This document shows positions 1 through 4,811 of a stretch of 5,316 bases of DNA, in pieces. Origin of the DNA: Anaeromyxobacteraceae bacterium (GTDB taxonomy: Bacteria; Myxococcota; Myxococcia; Myxococcales; Anaeromyxobacteraceae). The position numbers were made by a program, and so were the translations under genes. The DNA lies in assembly GCA_027349605.1 (NCBI GenBank), contig DAIEMM010000448.1:1-5316 (forward strand), written 5' to 3'. A model generated the notes under the pieces. The model saw only the letters and a list, made by a program, of their open reading frames with translations, was not told the DNA's origin and searched no databases. Position 1 is the first letter of the stretch. Each line of letters starts with the position of its first letter.

Positions 1-1
1 C

Positions 2-145
2 GGGAAGCGGTTCGACGAGGTGCGGTGGACGGCTGTTCACCCGAGAGCGCTGGACGACGTCGAGCGCGCGCTCATCGCATTCTTCCTCCCGCGGCAGAAG
101 GTTGTGTCCCTAAGATTGTGTGAATCGGAAGTTCGCGGAGGCTGA
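2..145 (+). pseudogene. 3' end of a gene with a GIY-YIG-nuclease-like tail, truncated by an insertion
   Basis: The frame is open from the window edge to TGA at 143-145. The first ~33 residues read like the C-terminal end of a GIY-YIG-type domain: a FDEVRW strand, then LDDVERALIAFFLPRQ, which fits the family pattern of a hydrophobic helix (ALDxVExALIxxLxP) followed by a final P-x-N. The expected Asn is replaced by Lys (AAG, 98-100). The residues after that (VVSLRLCESEVRGG) look unrelated and coincide with a TTGTGT-rich, IS-end-like sequence. I infer that an insertion cut the gene at its last codons and supplied a chance stop. The catalytic GIY and YIG motifs would lie upstream of the window, so the assignment rests on about 30 residues. 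Another small nuclease or unknown fold is possible. Confidence 0.4.
101..128. mobile_element. IS-terminus-like sequence with repeated TTGTGT, orphan end
   Basis: TTGTGT occurs at 102-107 and again at 116-121, in a 14-base period, just where similarity to the left-hand gene stops. The look of this stretch (GTTGTGTCCC, then ATTGTGTGA) is typical of terminal inverted repeats, for example of IS256-type elements. No inverted partner (ACACAAT...ACACAAC) is visible elsewhere in the window. It may be the remnant of an older element into which the IS21-like element inserted, or the outer tip of the IS21-like element itself. The family assignment is an inference. Confidence 0.3.
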
Positions 146-175
146 AAAGGAAGAGGAAGCTCCTCGGTGCTCGAC

Positions 176-221
176 GACAATTACACCTCCCCACCGGCGA
201 CAACTACACCTCCCCATCCTG
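176..221. repeat. Two 23-bp tandem repeats, left subterminal repeats of the IS21-like element
   Basis: Units at 176-198 and 199-221 share the core GACAA(T/C)TACACCTCCCCA, differing at one position over 18 bases, and then diverge slightly. They lie about 55 bases before the istA start. IS21-family elements characteristically carry short multiple repeats near each end that serve as transposase binding sites. The CACCGGCGACAACT junction between the units loosely resembles the reverse complement of the right-end block at 2535-2555 (CCGGTGGCGACACT). Confidence 0.65.
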
Positions 222-262
222 AGGCCCGCCGGAACGTAGCCCCGCCCACCCCCCGCGACGTC

Positions 263-267
263 GGAGG
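263..267 (+). promoter_or_regulatory. Ribosome binding site of istA (GGAGG)
   Basis: GGAGG lies 8 bases before the GTG at 276-278. It is the best Shine-Dalgarno match in the leader and decides the GTG start. The nearby ATG at 268-270 is in a different frame and directly abuts the GGAGG. Confidence 0.6.
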
Positions 268-275
268 ATGGCGGG

Positions 276-1781
276 GTGAGAGCGACGGACGGGCAGGTGA
301 GGAAGCTGATGGAGGAGATGTCGAAGCACGGGAAGGTCGGCGTGGCGGCCATGCGCGCCGGCCTGGACCGCAAGACGGCCCGGAAGTACGTGGCGGCGGG
401 GAAGCTGCCGTCCGAGCTGGCGGCGCCGAGGACCTGGCGGACGCGGCCTGACCCGTTCGAGGAGGACTGGCCGGCCCTGGCCGCCCGGCTCGAGGACGAG
501 CCCGGGTTCGAGGCCAAGACGCTCTTCGAGGTGCTCTGCGAGGAGCACCCTGGCCGCTACGAGCCGGGCCAGCTGCGCACGCTGCAGCGGCGGATCCGGC
601 AGTGGCGGGCCCAGCGCGGCCCCGAGCGCAACGTGATGTTCACCCAGGCGCACCGGCCCGGCGAGGCGTGCCAGGTCGACTTCACGGAGACGGCCTCGCT
701 CAGGGTGACCATCGCCGGCGAGGTCTTCGTCCACCTGCGCTGCGTGTTCACGCTGCCGTTCTCGAACTGGCAGTGGGCGACGGTGTGTCTCTCCGAGTCG
801 CTGGCGGCGCTGCGGCGCGGCATCCAGGCGGCGCTCTTCCAGCTCGGCCGGGTGCCGGAGTTCAGTCAGACCGACAACTCAACCGCCGCCACCCACAACA
901 TCCCGAAGGCCGACGAGGCCAGGGTCGAGGGCCACCGTCGCCCCTTCAACGCCGAGTACCTCGCGCTCGTCCGGCACTTCGACATGAAGGCGCGCACGAC
1001 CGAGGTCGGCGCCAAGGAGCAGAACGGCGACGTCGAGGCCAGCAACCGTGCCGTGAAGGCGCGGCTGGAACAGGCTCTGCTGCTCCGCGGCCACCGGGAC
1101 TTCGAGAGCCGGGAAGCGTGGGAGGCGTTCATCCACGCCGCGCTCCGCAAGGCCAACGGCCACCGCAAGGCCAAGGTCGAGGAGGAGATGGCCGCCATGC
1201 GGCCGCTCAGCGCGGCGCGGCTGCCGGAGTTCGTCGAGGAAGCCGTCCGGGTCAACGCGGGCAGCACGATCCGAGTCCGCTACTGCGCCTACTCGGTGCC
1301 CTCCCGCCTCATCGGCGAGGTCGTGCAGGTTCACGTCTACGAGGACCGGCTCGAGGTCCGCTTCGGCGGCGAGGTCCAGCTCGCCTGCGAGCGGCTGCGC
1401 GGCAGCAAGCGCCACCGCATCGACTACCGCCACGTCATCTGGTCGCTGGTCCGCAAGCCGGGCGCCTTCGCCCGGTACGTCTACCGGGAGGAGATGTTCC
1501 CGTCGCTCGCCTTCCGGCGCGCCTACGACGCCATCCTGGGCGAGCGCGCCGGCGTCCGCGCCGACCTGGAGTACCTGCGCATCCTGCACCTCGCCGCGAG
1601 CACGCTGGAGGCCGACGTCCAGGCCGCGCTGGACCTGCTCCTCGCCGAAGGGCGGCCGGTCACGGTCGATGCGGTGAAGGCGATCACCAGCGGCGCGGCC
1701 CGCCACGAGGTGCCCGATCTCGAGCCGCCCGAGGTGGACCTCGGCGCCTACGACGTCCTGCGGACGGGGGTGGGCGCGTGA
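276..1781 (+). CDS. istA: IS21-family transposase IstA (DDE integrase)
   Basis: This 501-residue protein is the catalytic transposase that cuts the element ends and joins them to target DNA. An N-terminal helix-turn-helix (about residues 5-40, with AAMRAGLDRKTARKYV as its recognition part) binds the end repeats. The RNase H-like catalytic core carries D135 (CQVDFTE), D200 (QTDNS) and E254 (NGDVEASNRAVK), which form the DDE triad in family order. A beta-rich C-terminal DNA-binding part covers about residues 315-390 (VRYCAYSVPSRLIGEVVQVH, then DRLEVRF). The length matches the long IstA subgroup of about 500 residues. The start is GTG with GGAGG 8 bases upstream. The stop overlaps the istB start (GTGA), indicating coupled translation. 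No frameshift or missing catalytic residue is visible, so the gene appears functional. Confidence 0.93.
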   Translation: MRATDGQVRKLMEEMSKHGKVGVAAMRAGLDRKTARKYVAAGKLPSELAAPRTWRTRPDPFEEDWPALAARLEDEPGFEAKTLFEVLCEEHPGRYEPGQLRTLQRRIRQWRAQRGPERNVMFTQAHRPGEACQVDFTETASLRVTIAGEVFVHLRCVFTLPFSNWQWATVCLSESLAALRRGIQAALFQLGRVPEFSQTDNSTAATHNIPKADEARVEGHRRPFNAEYLALVRHFDMKARTTEVGAKEQNGDVEASNRAVKARLEQALLLRGHRDFESREAWEAFIHAALRKANGHRKAKVEEEMAAMRPLSAARLPEFVEEAVRVNAGSTIRVRYCAYSVPSRLIGEVVQVHVYEDRLEVRFGGEVQLACERLRGSKRHRIDYRHVIWSLVRKPGAFARYVYREEMFPSLAFRRAYDAILGERAGVRADLEYLRILHLAASTLEADVQAALDLLLAEGRPVTVDAVKAITSGAARHEVPDLEPPEVDLGAYDVLRTGVGA

Positions 1782-2659
1782 CCGCGACCACCGAGCAGGA
1801 CCGCGACCACGCCTTCCCCATGCTGATGCGGGCGCTCAAGCTGCCGGCCTTCGCCCGGTACGCCGACGAGGTCAGTCAGGAGGCCGAGAAGGAGGGATGG
1901 TCCTTCCGTCAGTACCTCCGCCACCTGGCCGAACTGGAGATCGAGGAGCGGCGCCAGCGCCGCATCGAGCGGAACCTCCACGACTCCGAGCTGCCCGGCG
2001 AGAAGACCCTCGCCACGCTCAGCCGCGCTCGCCTGCCGGCCAAGGTCCAGAAGATGCTCCCGACGCTCTGCGACGGCGCCTTCGTGGAGCGCGGCGAGAA
2101 CGTCCTGGCCTTCGGCCTGCCCGGCCGCGGCAAGACCCACCTCGCCTGCGCCATCGGCCATGAGCTCATCCAGCGCGGCCGGCGGGTCTACTTCACGCCG
2201 ACCTTCGCCCTCGTCCAGCGGCTCCTCGTGGCCAAGCGCGACCTGGTCCTCGAGAAGGAACTCGCTCGGCTCGACCGCTTCGACGCCGTCATCCTCGACG
2301 ACATCGGCTACGTCCAGCAGAGCCGCGAGGAGATGGAGGTGCTCTTCACCTTCCTCTCCGAGCGCTACGAGCGCCGGAGCGTCATCATCACCAGCAACCT
2401 GGTCTTCAAGGAGTGGGACAAGATCTTCAAGGACCCCATGACCACCGCCGCAGCCATCGACCGCCTCATCCACCACGCCGTCATCCTGGAGATCACCGGA
2501 ACCAGCTACCGAACCGACGAAGCCAAGAAGCGAGTGTCGCCACCGGTCTCCGGTGAGCCCATTTCCACCGGTATCACCGGTGCCCGGGCTCAGGGCGGCG
2601 TAGGCCAGGAAGTGGCGTGGGTGGCCGCGTGGCGTGAGGCTTGCTGCGGAGCCAGGTGA
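1778..2659 (+). CDS. istB: IS21-family helper ATPase IstB (AAA+)
   Basis: This is the DnaC/TnsC-like AAA+ ATPase that assembles on target DNA and stimulates IstA. In the 293-residue frame, residues 15-65 form the family's N-terminal helical part (MLMRALKLPAFARYADEV, then RQYLRHLAELEIEERRQRR). Walker A is GLPGRGKTH (113-121), with K119 and T120. Walker B is VILDDIG (171-177), with D174 and D175. Sensor 1 is ITSN (204-207), and AAIDRLIHHA (225-234) holds the conserved Arg-finger region. GTG at 1778 overlaps the istA TGA; ATG at 1820 is a later in-frame alternative. Typical IstB proteins end near SYRTDEAKKR, residue 252 here. The last 41 residues run through the right-end repeats and are low in complexity, so the native stop has probably been lost or the element end supplies the tail. 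Confidence 0.92.
   Translation: MTATTEQDRDHAFPMLMRALKLPAFARYADEVSQEAEKEGWSFRQYLRHLAELEIEERRQRRIERNLHDSELPGEKTLATLSRARLPAKVQKMLPTLCDGAFVERGENVLAFGLPGRGKTHLACAIGHELIQRGRRVYFTPTFALVQRLLVAKRDLVLEKELARLDRFDAVILDDIGYVQQSREEMEVLFTFLSERYERRSVIITSNLVFKEWDKIFKDPMTTAAAIDRLIHHAVILEITGTSYRTDEAKKRVSPPVSGEPISTGITGARAQGGVGQEVAWVAAWREACCGAR
2541..2590. repeat. Two 25-bp units with CACCGG/CCGGTG dyads, probable right end of the IS21-like element
   Basis: The first dyad is CACCGG-TCT-CCGGTG (2541-2555). The second is CACCGGT-ATC-ACCGGTG (2566-2582), a perfect 7-bp inverted repeat with a 3-base spacer. The two units start exactly 25 bases apart. They lie where the right subterminal repeats of an IS21-family element are expected, just past the conserved end of istB. 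They are read through by the istB frame. A binding-site role for the transposase is an inference. Confidence 0.5.
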
Positions 2660-2661
2660 GA

Positions 2662-2692
2662 CGGGCGACCCGGCTGGCACCGGGCCGCCCCG
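2662..2692. terminator. GC-rich hairpin just after the istB stop
   Basis: The arms 2662-2673 and 2680-2692 pair around the 6-base loop CTGGCA: five inner pairs, one A-C mismatch, two pairs, one bulged C and four outer pairs. It begins two bases after the istB TGA. No T-tract follows, so it could slow or pause transcription but is not a classical intrinsic terminator. In DNA this GC-rich, such stems also arise by chance. Confidence 0.3.
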
Positions 2693-2743
2693 CGGAGTGG
2701 AGCCGCTTCGTCTCGGTCAGGATGATGCGGAAGTCTCCGCCCG

Positions 2744-3127
2744 TTGTCGAGTTCCCACCCGCTCCTGGGAGTGGAGCTTCGACGACGCCGCTGCCGGCGC
2801 TGCCGCGCCAAGTTCGAGGTGTGCCGGCCCTGCGATCGGGGGCAGCGGTACTGCGGTGAGGTGTGCTCGGGCGAGGGGCGGATTCGGTGCGTTCGTGCCG
2901 CCCGGCGCCGCCATCGCAAGTCCCCGGAAGGCCGGGAGGAACACCGCGAGGCCGAGCGGGCTCGCCGTGCCCGGCGCCGGGCCTCCGTGGGGGATCAGTC
3001 TTCCGCGCCGGCCGCCGCCGCGGCACACCTCGTTCTCGACGAGGAGAGCCACCATGGCGGGACGGACGACGATGCGGCTGCAGCCGGCGAGGGCGGAGGG
3101 GCAGACTTGATTCCCGCTGCGGCCTGA
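2744..3127 (+). CDS. Small Cys-rich zinc-knuckle protein of unknown function
   Basis: The 127-residue frame has six regularly spaced cysteines: C17-x2-C20, C27-x2-C30 and C37-x3-C41, with the signature VCRPCDRGQRYCGEVC. Two CxxC pairs followed by YCxxxC resemble MYND-like or treble-clef zinc sites, so zinc binding is likely. Residues 48-79 are very basic (RAARRRHRKSPEGREEHREA, then ERARRARRRA), suggesting contact with nucleic acid. The tail is rich in Ala, Gly and Asp and looks disordered. No catalytic motif is visible. Two starts are possible: TTG 2744 with GGAAG 10 bases upstream, or GTG 2771 (residue 10), which still keeps all cysteines. It lies between two insertion sequences on the same strand and may be a passenger or hitchhiking gene. 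The end may be frayed: the compositional change after residue 80 could reflect a frameshift or truncation. Confidence 0.6.
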   Translation: MSSSHPLLGVELRRRRCRRCRAKFEVCRPCDRGQRYCGEVCSGEGRIRCVRAARRRHRKSPEGREEHREAERARRARRRASVGDQSSAPAAAAAHLVLDEESHHGGTDDDAAAAGEGGGADLIPAAA

Positions 3128-3175
3128 GTCGGGGCTCCAACCCTTGGGCCGCCTGACGATCCCGCCGGCCCCGAC
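3128..3175. repeat. 8-bp inverted repeat directly after the Cys-rich gene
   Basis: GTCGGGGC (3128-3135) immediately follows the TGA at 3125-3127 and is complementary to GCCCCGAC (3168-3175), across a 32-base spacer. It might form a stem at the end of the transcript, but the long spacer and GC bias make chance a fair explanation. Confidence 0.2.
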
Positions 3176-3206
3176 CTGGTGGCCCTGTTTCGCGCCGTGA
3201 GCAGCC

Positions 3207-3230
3207 CGGCGGTGGTCGCCACCGCCGTTT
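3207..3230 (+). terminator. Perfect 9-bp hairpin followed by TTT
   Basis: CGGCGGTGG (3207-3215), loop TCG, then CCACCGCCG (3219-3227) form a perfect stem followed by TTTCCT. It is the strongest hairpin in the gene-free stretch 3128-3372 and is placed to end transcription coming from the Cys-rich gene or istAB before the next insertion sequence. The T-tract is short, so efficiency is uncertain. No other coding signal is apparent in that stretch upstream of the ISAs1-like leader. Confidence 0.4.
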
Positions 3231-3283
3231 CCTGATCGGCAAGATCGACGCGGTGGTCCTTCCCGGCGATCATCCCCTCGCGC

Positions 3284-3312
3284 CAACTGAAGAGGGGTGG
3301 AGCTTGCGGGCC
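3284..3312 (+). repeat. Left inverted repeat of the ISAs1-like element
   Basis: CAACTGAAGAGGGGTGG, followed by AGCTTGCGGGCC, aligns with the reverse complement of 4645-4671 at about 23 positions with three small gaps. The longest shared blocks are GCGGGCC with the T before it, AGGGG and CAAC. Within it, GGGGTGG (3294-3300) also pairs with CCACCCC (3313-3319), a 7-bp hairpin in the transposase leader that could hinder translation from transcripts entering from outside. Confidence 0.5.
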
Positions 3313-3358
3313 CCACCCCCCAAAACAGGCCCGACTCGCCAACGAAAGAGGAAGGCCG

Positions 3359-3363
3359 AGAGG
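3359..3363 (+). promoter_or_regulatory. Ribosome binding site of the ISAs1-like transposase (AGAGG)
   Basis: AGAGG in the purine-rich run GAGAGGAAGAAG lies 9 bases before ATG 3373. It supports this ATG over the in-frame GTG at 3253, which lies outside the left inverted repeat and would add 40 residues unlike the family. Confidence 0.55.
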
Positions 3364-3372
3364 AAGAAGATC

Positions 3373-4638
3373 ATGCCGATCACCGAAGCACAAGCCCGGC
3401 GTGCCCTGAGGCACGCCGACATCCCCTGGGACGCGGAGGTCGATGACCCTCGCGAGGGCGCTTGGGTCGTCCACGACCACCTGGGCATCCTGGGCGGCCT
3501 GGCCGCGGCCTTCTCCGTCGGCTGCAGGAGCCTGCGCCGAGTCGAGGACTTCTTCGCCGACCTCGGCCTGGGTGCGCGCCGCGCCCTCGGGCTTGGCCGC
3601 GGGAAGCCCTGCGACACCACGCTGTACCGCCTGCTCGCCGGGCAGTCGCCCGCCGGCCTGGAGGAGACGCTCTTCGCCCAGGTGAAGGACCTCATCGCCC
3701 GCAAGGTGGTGAAGAACGACCGCCTCGCGCTCGGGGTGTTGAGCTTCGACGGCAAGGGGACCTGGTCGCGCACCGACGGCAAGAAGGTGAAGGGGGCCCA
3801 GCAGTCGGCCTACGACGCCGAGGGCTCCTCCCTCCAGACCTTCGGCGCGCTCCGCGCCACGCTCACCTCGTCCTCGGCCTGCCCCTGCGTCGGGCAGAAG
3901 ATCATCGGCTCCAAGGAGGGCGAGTCCACCGCCTTCCGTGAGCTGCTGCCCCGCGTCTGCGAGGCGCTGGGCGGGCAGTTCCGCATCGTCACCGGCGACG
4001 CCGGCCTCTGCGCCCGAGAGAACGCCGAGGTCGTGACCGCGCTCGGTCGCTGGTACCTCTTCGGCCTCAAGGGCAACCAGCCCTACCTGCACGACCTCGC
4101 CCGCGAGCACGGGCGCTACGACCTCAACACGCCGCTCGCCCGCACCGCCGAGCCGTATCGAGGCCACACCATCGTGCGCGAGCTGTACGCCCGCGACGTG
4201 GCCGGCGACCCCGCCGCCGACATCGAGGCCGCCCAGCAGCTCTGGTACATCTGCCAGACCACCACCGACCTTCGCGGCGAGATCGTGACCGTGGAGCAGC
4301 GCTACTTCGTCACCTCGATCACCGCCGGCACCCTGACCCGCGACCAGGAACTGGCGCTGGTCCGGATGCACTGGGCCATCGAGAACGGCTGCCACTGGAC
4401 CCTGGACGTCATGCTCGGCGAGGACGAGGGCCACCCCTGCCAGGCGACCCGGGCCTCCATCGAGACCGTCAGCTGGCTCAGGCTCATCGGCTACAACGCG
4501 GTGAGCGCCTGGCGTCGGCTGGCGCCCACCAAGGACCGCAAGCCCATGGCCTGGGCTCGCGCCATGGAGACGCTCCGCGACGCGCTCCTCGCCTCCCAGG
4601 TCATCGTTCATCGCGAGTTCGCTCAAGCCGTCACCTGA
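3373..4638 (+). CDS. ISAs1-family transposase (H-repeat type, DDE)
   Basis: This 421-residue DDE transposase has the ISAs1/H-repeat organisation. The N-terminal DDE_Tnp_1-associated region (about residues 30-115) contains DHLGILGGLAAAFSVGCRSL and a DFFADLG segment. The catalytic core follows: D126 in LSFDGKG, D209 in IVTGDAGLCA, the family-typical KGNQP (233-237), and E337 in RMHWAIENGCHWTLDVMLGE, which carries the catalytic Glu in the usual HWxIEN-x-HWxLD context. The length agrees with the family's usual 370-440 residues, and all three acidic residues are present, so it appears intact. ATG 3373 is preceded by AGAGG. It forms a one-gene unit. The C-terminal part (WLRLIGYNAVSAWRRLAP and beyond) is the usual helical end of these proteins. 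A related IS4-like subgroup is the main alternative name. Confidence 0.9.
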   Translation: MPITEAQARRALRHADIPWDAEVDDPREGAWVVHDHLGILGGLAAAFSVGCRSLRRVEDFFADLGLGARRALGLGRGKPCDTTLYRLLAGQSPAGLEETLFAQVKDLIARKVVKNDRLALGVLSFDGKGTWSRTDGKKVKGAQQSAYDAEGSSLQTFGALRATLTSSSACPCVGQKIIGSKEGESTAFRELLPRVCEALGGQFRIVTGDAGLCARENAEVVTALGRWYLFGLKGNQPYLHDLAREHGRYDLNTPLARTAEPYRGHTIVRELYARDVAGDPAADIEAAQQLWYICQTTTDLRGEIVTVEQRYFVTSITAGTLTRDQELALVRMHWAIENGCHWTLDVMLGEDEGHPCQATRASIETVSWLRLIGYNAVSAWRRLAPTKDRKPMAWARAMETLRDALLASQVIVHREFAQAVT

Positions 4639-4644
4639 ACCACC

Positions 4645-4671
4645 GGCCCGCAGGCCGCCCCTCCTACGTTG
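4645..4671 (-). repeat. Right inverted repeat of the ISAs1-like element
   Basis: It starts 6 bases after the transposase TGA. Read on the minus strand it is CAACGTAGGAGGGG followed by CGGCCTGCGGGCC, matching the left repeat at 3284-3312 in the same order. It contains the small palindrome GGCC-CGCA-GGCC (4645-4656). Confidence 0.5.
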
Positions 4672-4811
4672 CGCGCAGACAACATGAACTGTGCCCGGCC
4701 GACGGCCGCCGCCGACCTGCGCCCAGCCGCCCTCACGCGTGCTCCCGGACGCCGGCGAAGCTCATCCTGGGCGAGCGCGGATCCGGTCTGCCGCCACGCC
4801 CCTACGGGGAC
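4672..4811. other. Junction between the ISAs1-like element and the Rhs fragment
   Basis: No independent gene is visible here. The Rhs frame stays open back through this stretch into the end of the transposase gene, but the residues it encodes before about 4797 are not Rhs-like. Just before the first likely start the frame reads RPYGDMDETM, which matches the Y-x-PYGD-type segment that precedes the core in Rhs proteins. The true Rhs similarity therefore probably begins near 4797, and the sequence upstream is foreign or scrambled. Confidence 0.45.

Larger units (their letters stand above)
170..2600 (+). mobile_element. IS21-family insertion sequence (boundaries approximate)
   Basis: The two-gene istA-istB operon, the overlap of the two genes, and the tandem subterminal repeats at both ends (176-221 left, 2541-2590 right) define an IS21-family element of about 2.4 kb, within the family's usual 2-2.6 kb. 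Both transposition genes appear intact, so the element could be active. No perfect terminal inverted repeat or target duplication could be read by eye, so the limits given are those of the repeat blocks. The true left tip may be near 168 (TG just before the first repeat) or near 101. Confidence 0.75.
3284..4671 (+). mobile_element. ISAs1-family (H-repeat-like) insertion sequence
   Basis: A single complete ISAs1-type transposase gene (3373-4638) is bracketed by an imperfect inverted repeat at 3284-3312 and 4645-4671. The resulting length of about 1.4 kb fits the family. The similarity between the flanks may continue some 50 bases further out on both sides, in a gapped, GC-rich alignment, so the real tips may lie outside these limits. 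A target duplication could not be identified. The element is followed at once by a fragment of an Rhs gene. Confidence 0.7.

Noticed and set aside
176..221. CRISPR array
   Set aside because: There are only two units, directly abutting without spacers. They are subterminal repeats of the IS21-like element.
602..1777. Extension of the istB frame upstream through istA
   Set aside because: The frame is open only because of high GC. Its translation is Arg/Pro/Gly-rich and not IstB-like until 1778.
1748..2680. A 310-residue minus-strand frame over istB
   Set aside because: It is an antisense shadow of a gene with clear Walker motifs on the plus strand.
2728..2752. TTGTCGAG as a possible right tip of the IS21-like element matching CTCGACGAC at 171-179
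   Set aside because: Only about nine bases match with one difference and the surroundings do not align, so it is probably chance.
3128..3235. In-frame continuation after the Cys-rich gene stop (to TGA 3233)
   Set aside because: The 35 codons contain no cysteine pairs or recognisable motif, so readthrough or a split gene cannot be supported.
2574..3316. Minus-strand frames over the Cys-rich gene
   Set aside because: They are Arg/Pro-rich without motifs, whereas the plus strand shows an ordered cysteine array.
2995..4626. A 543-residue open frame on the minus strand
   Set aside because: It lies antisense to the ISAs1-like transposase, is low in complexity, shows no domain motifs and arises from GC-rich codon bias of the real gene.
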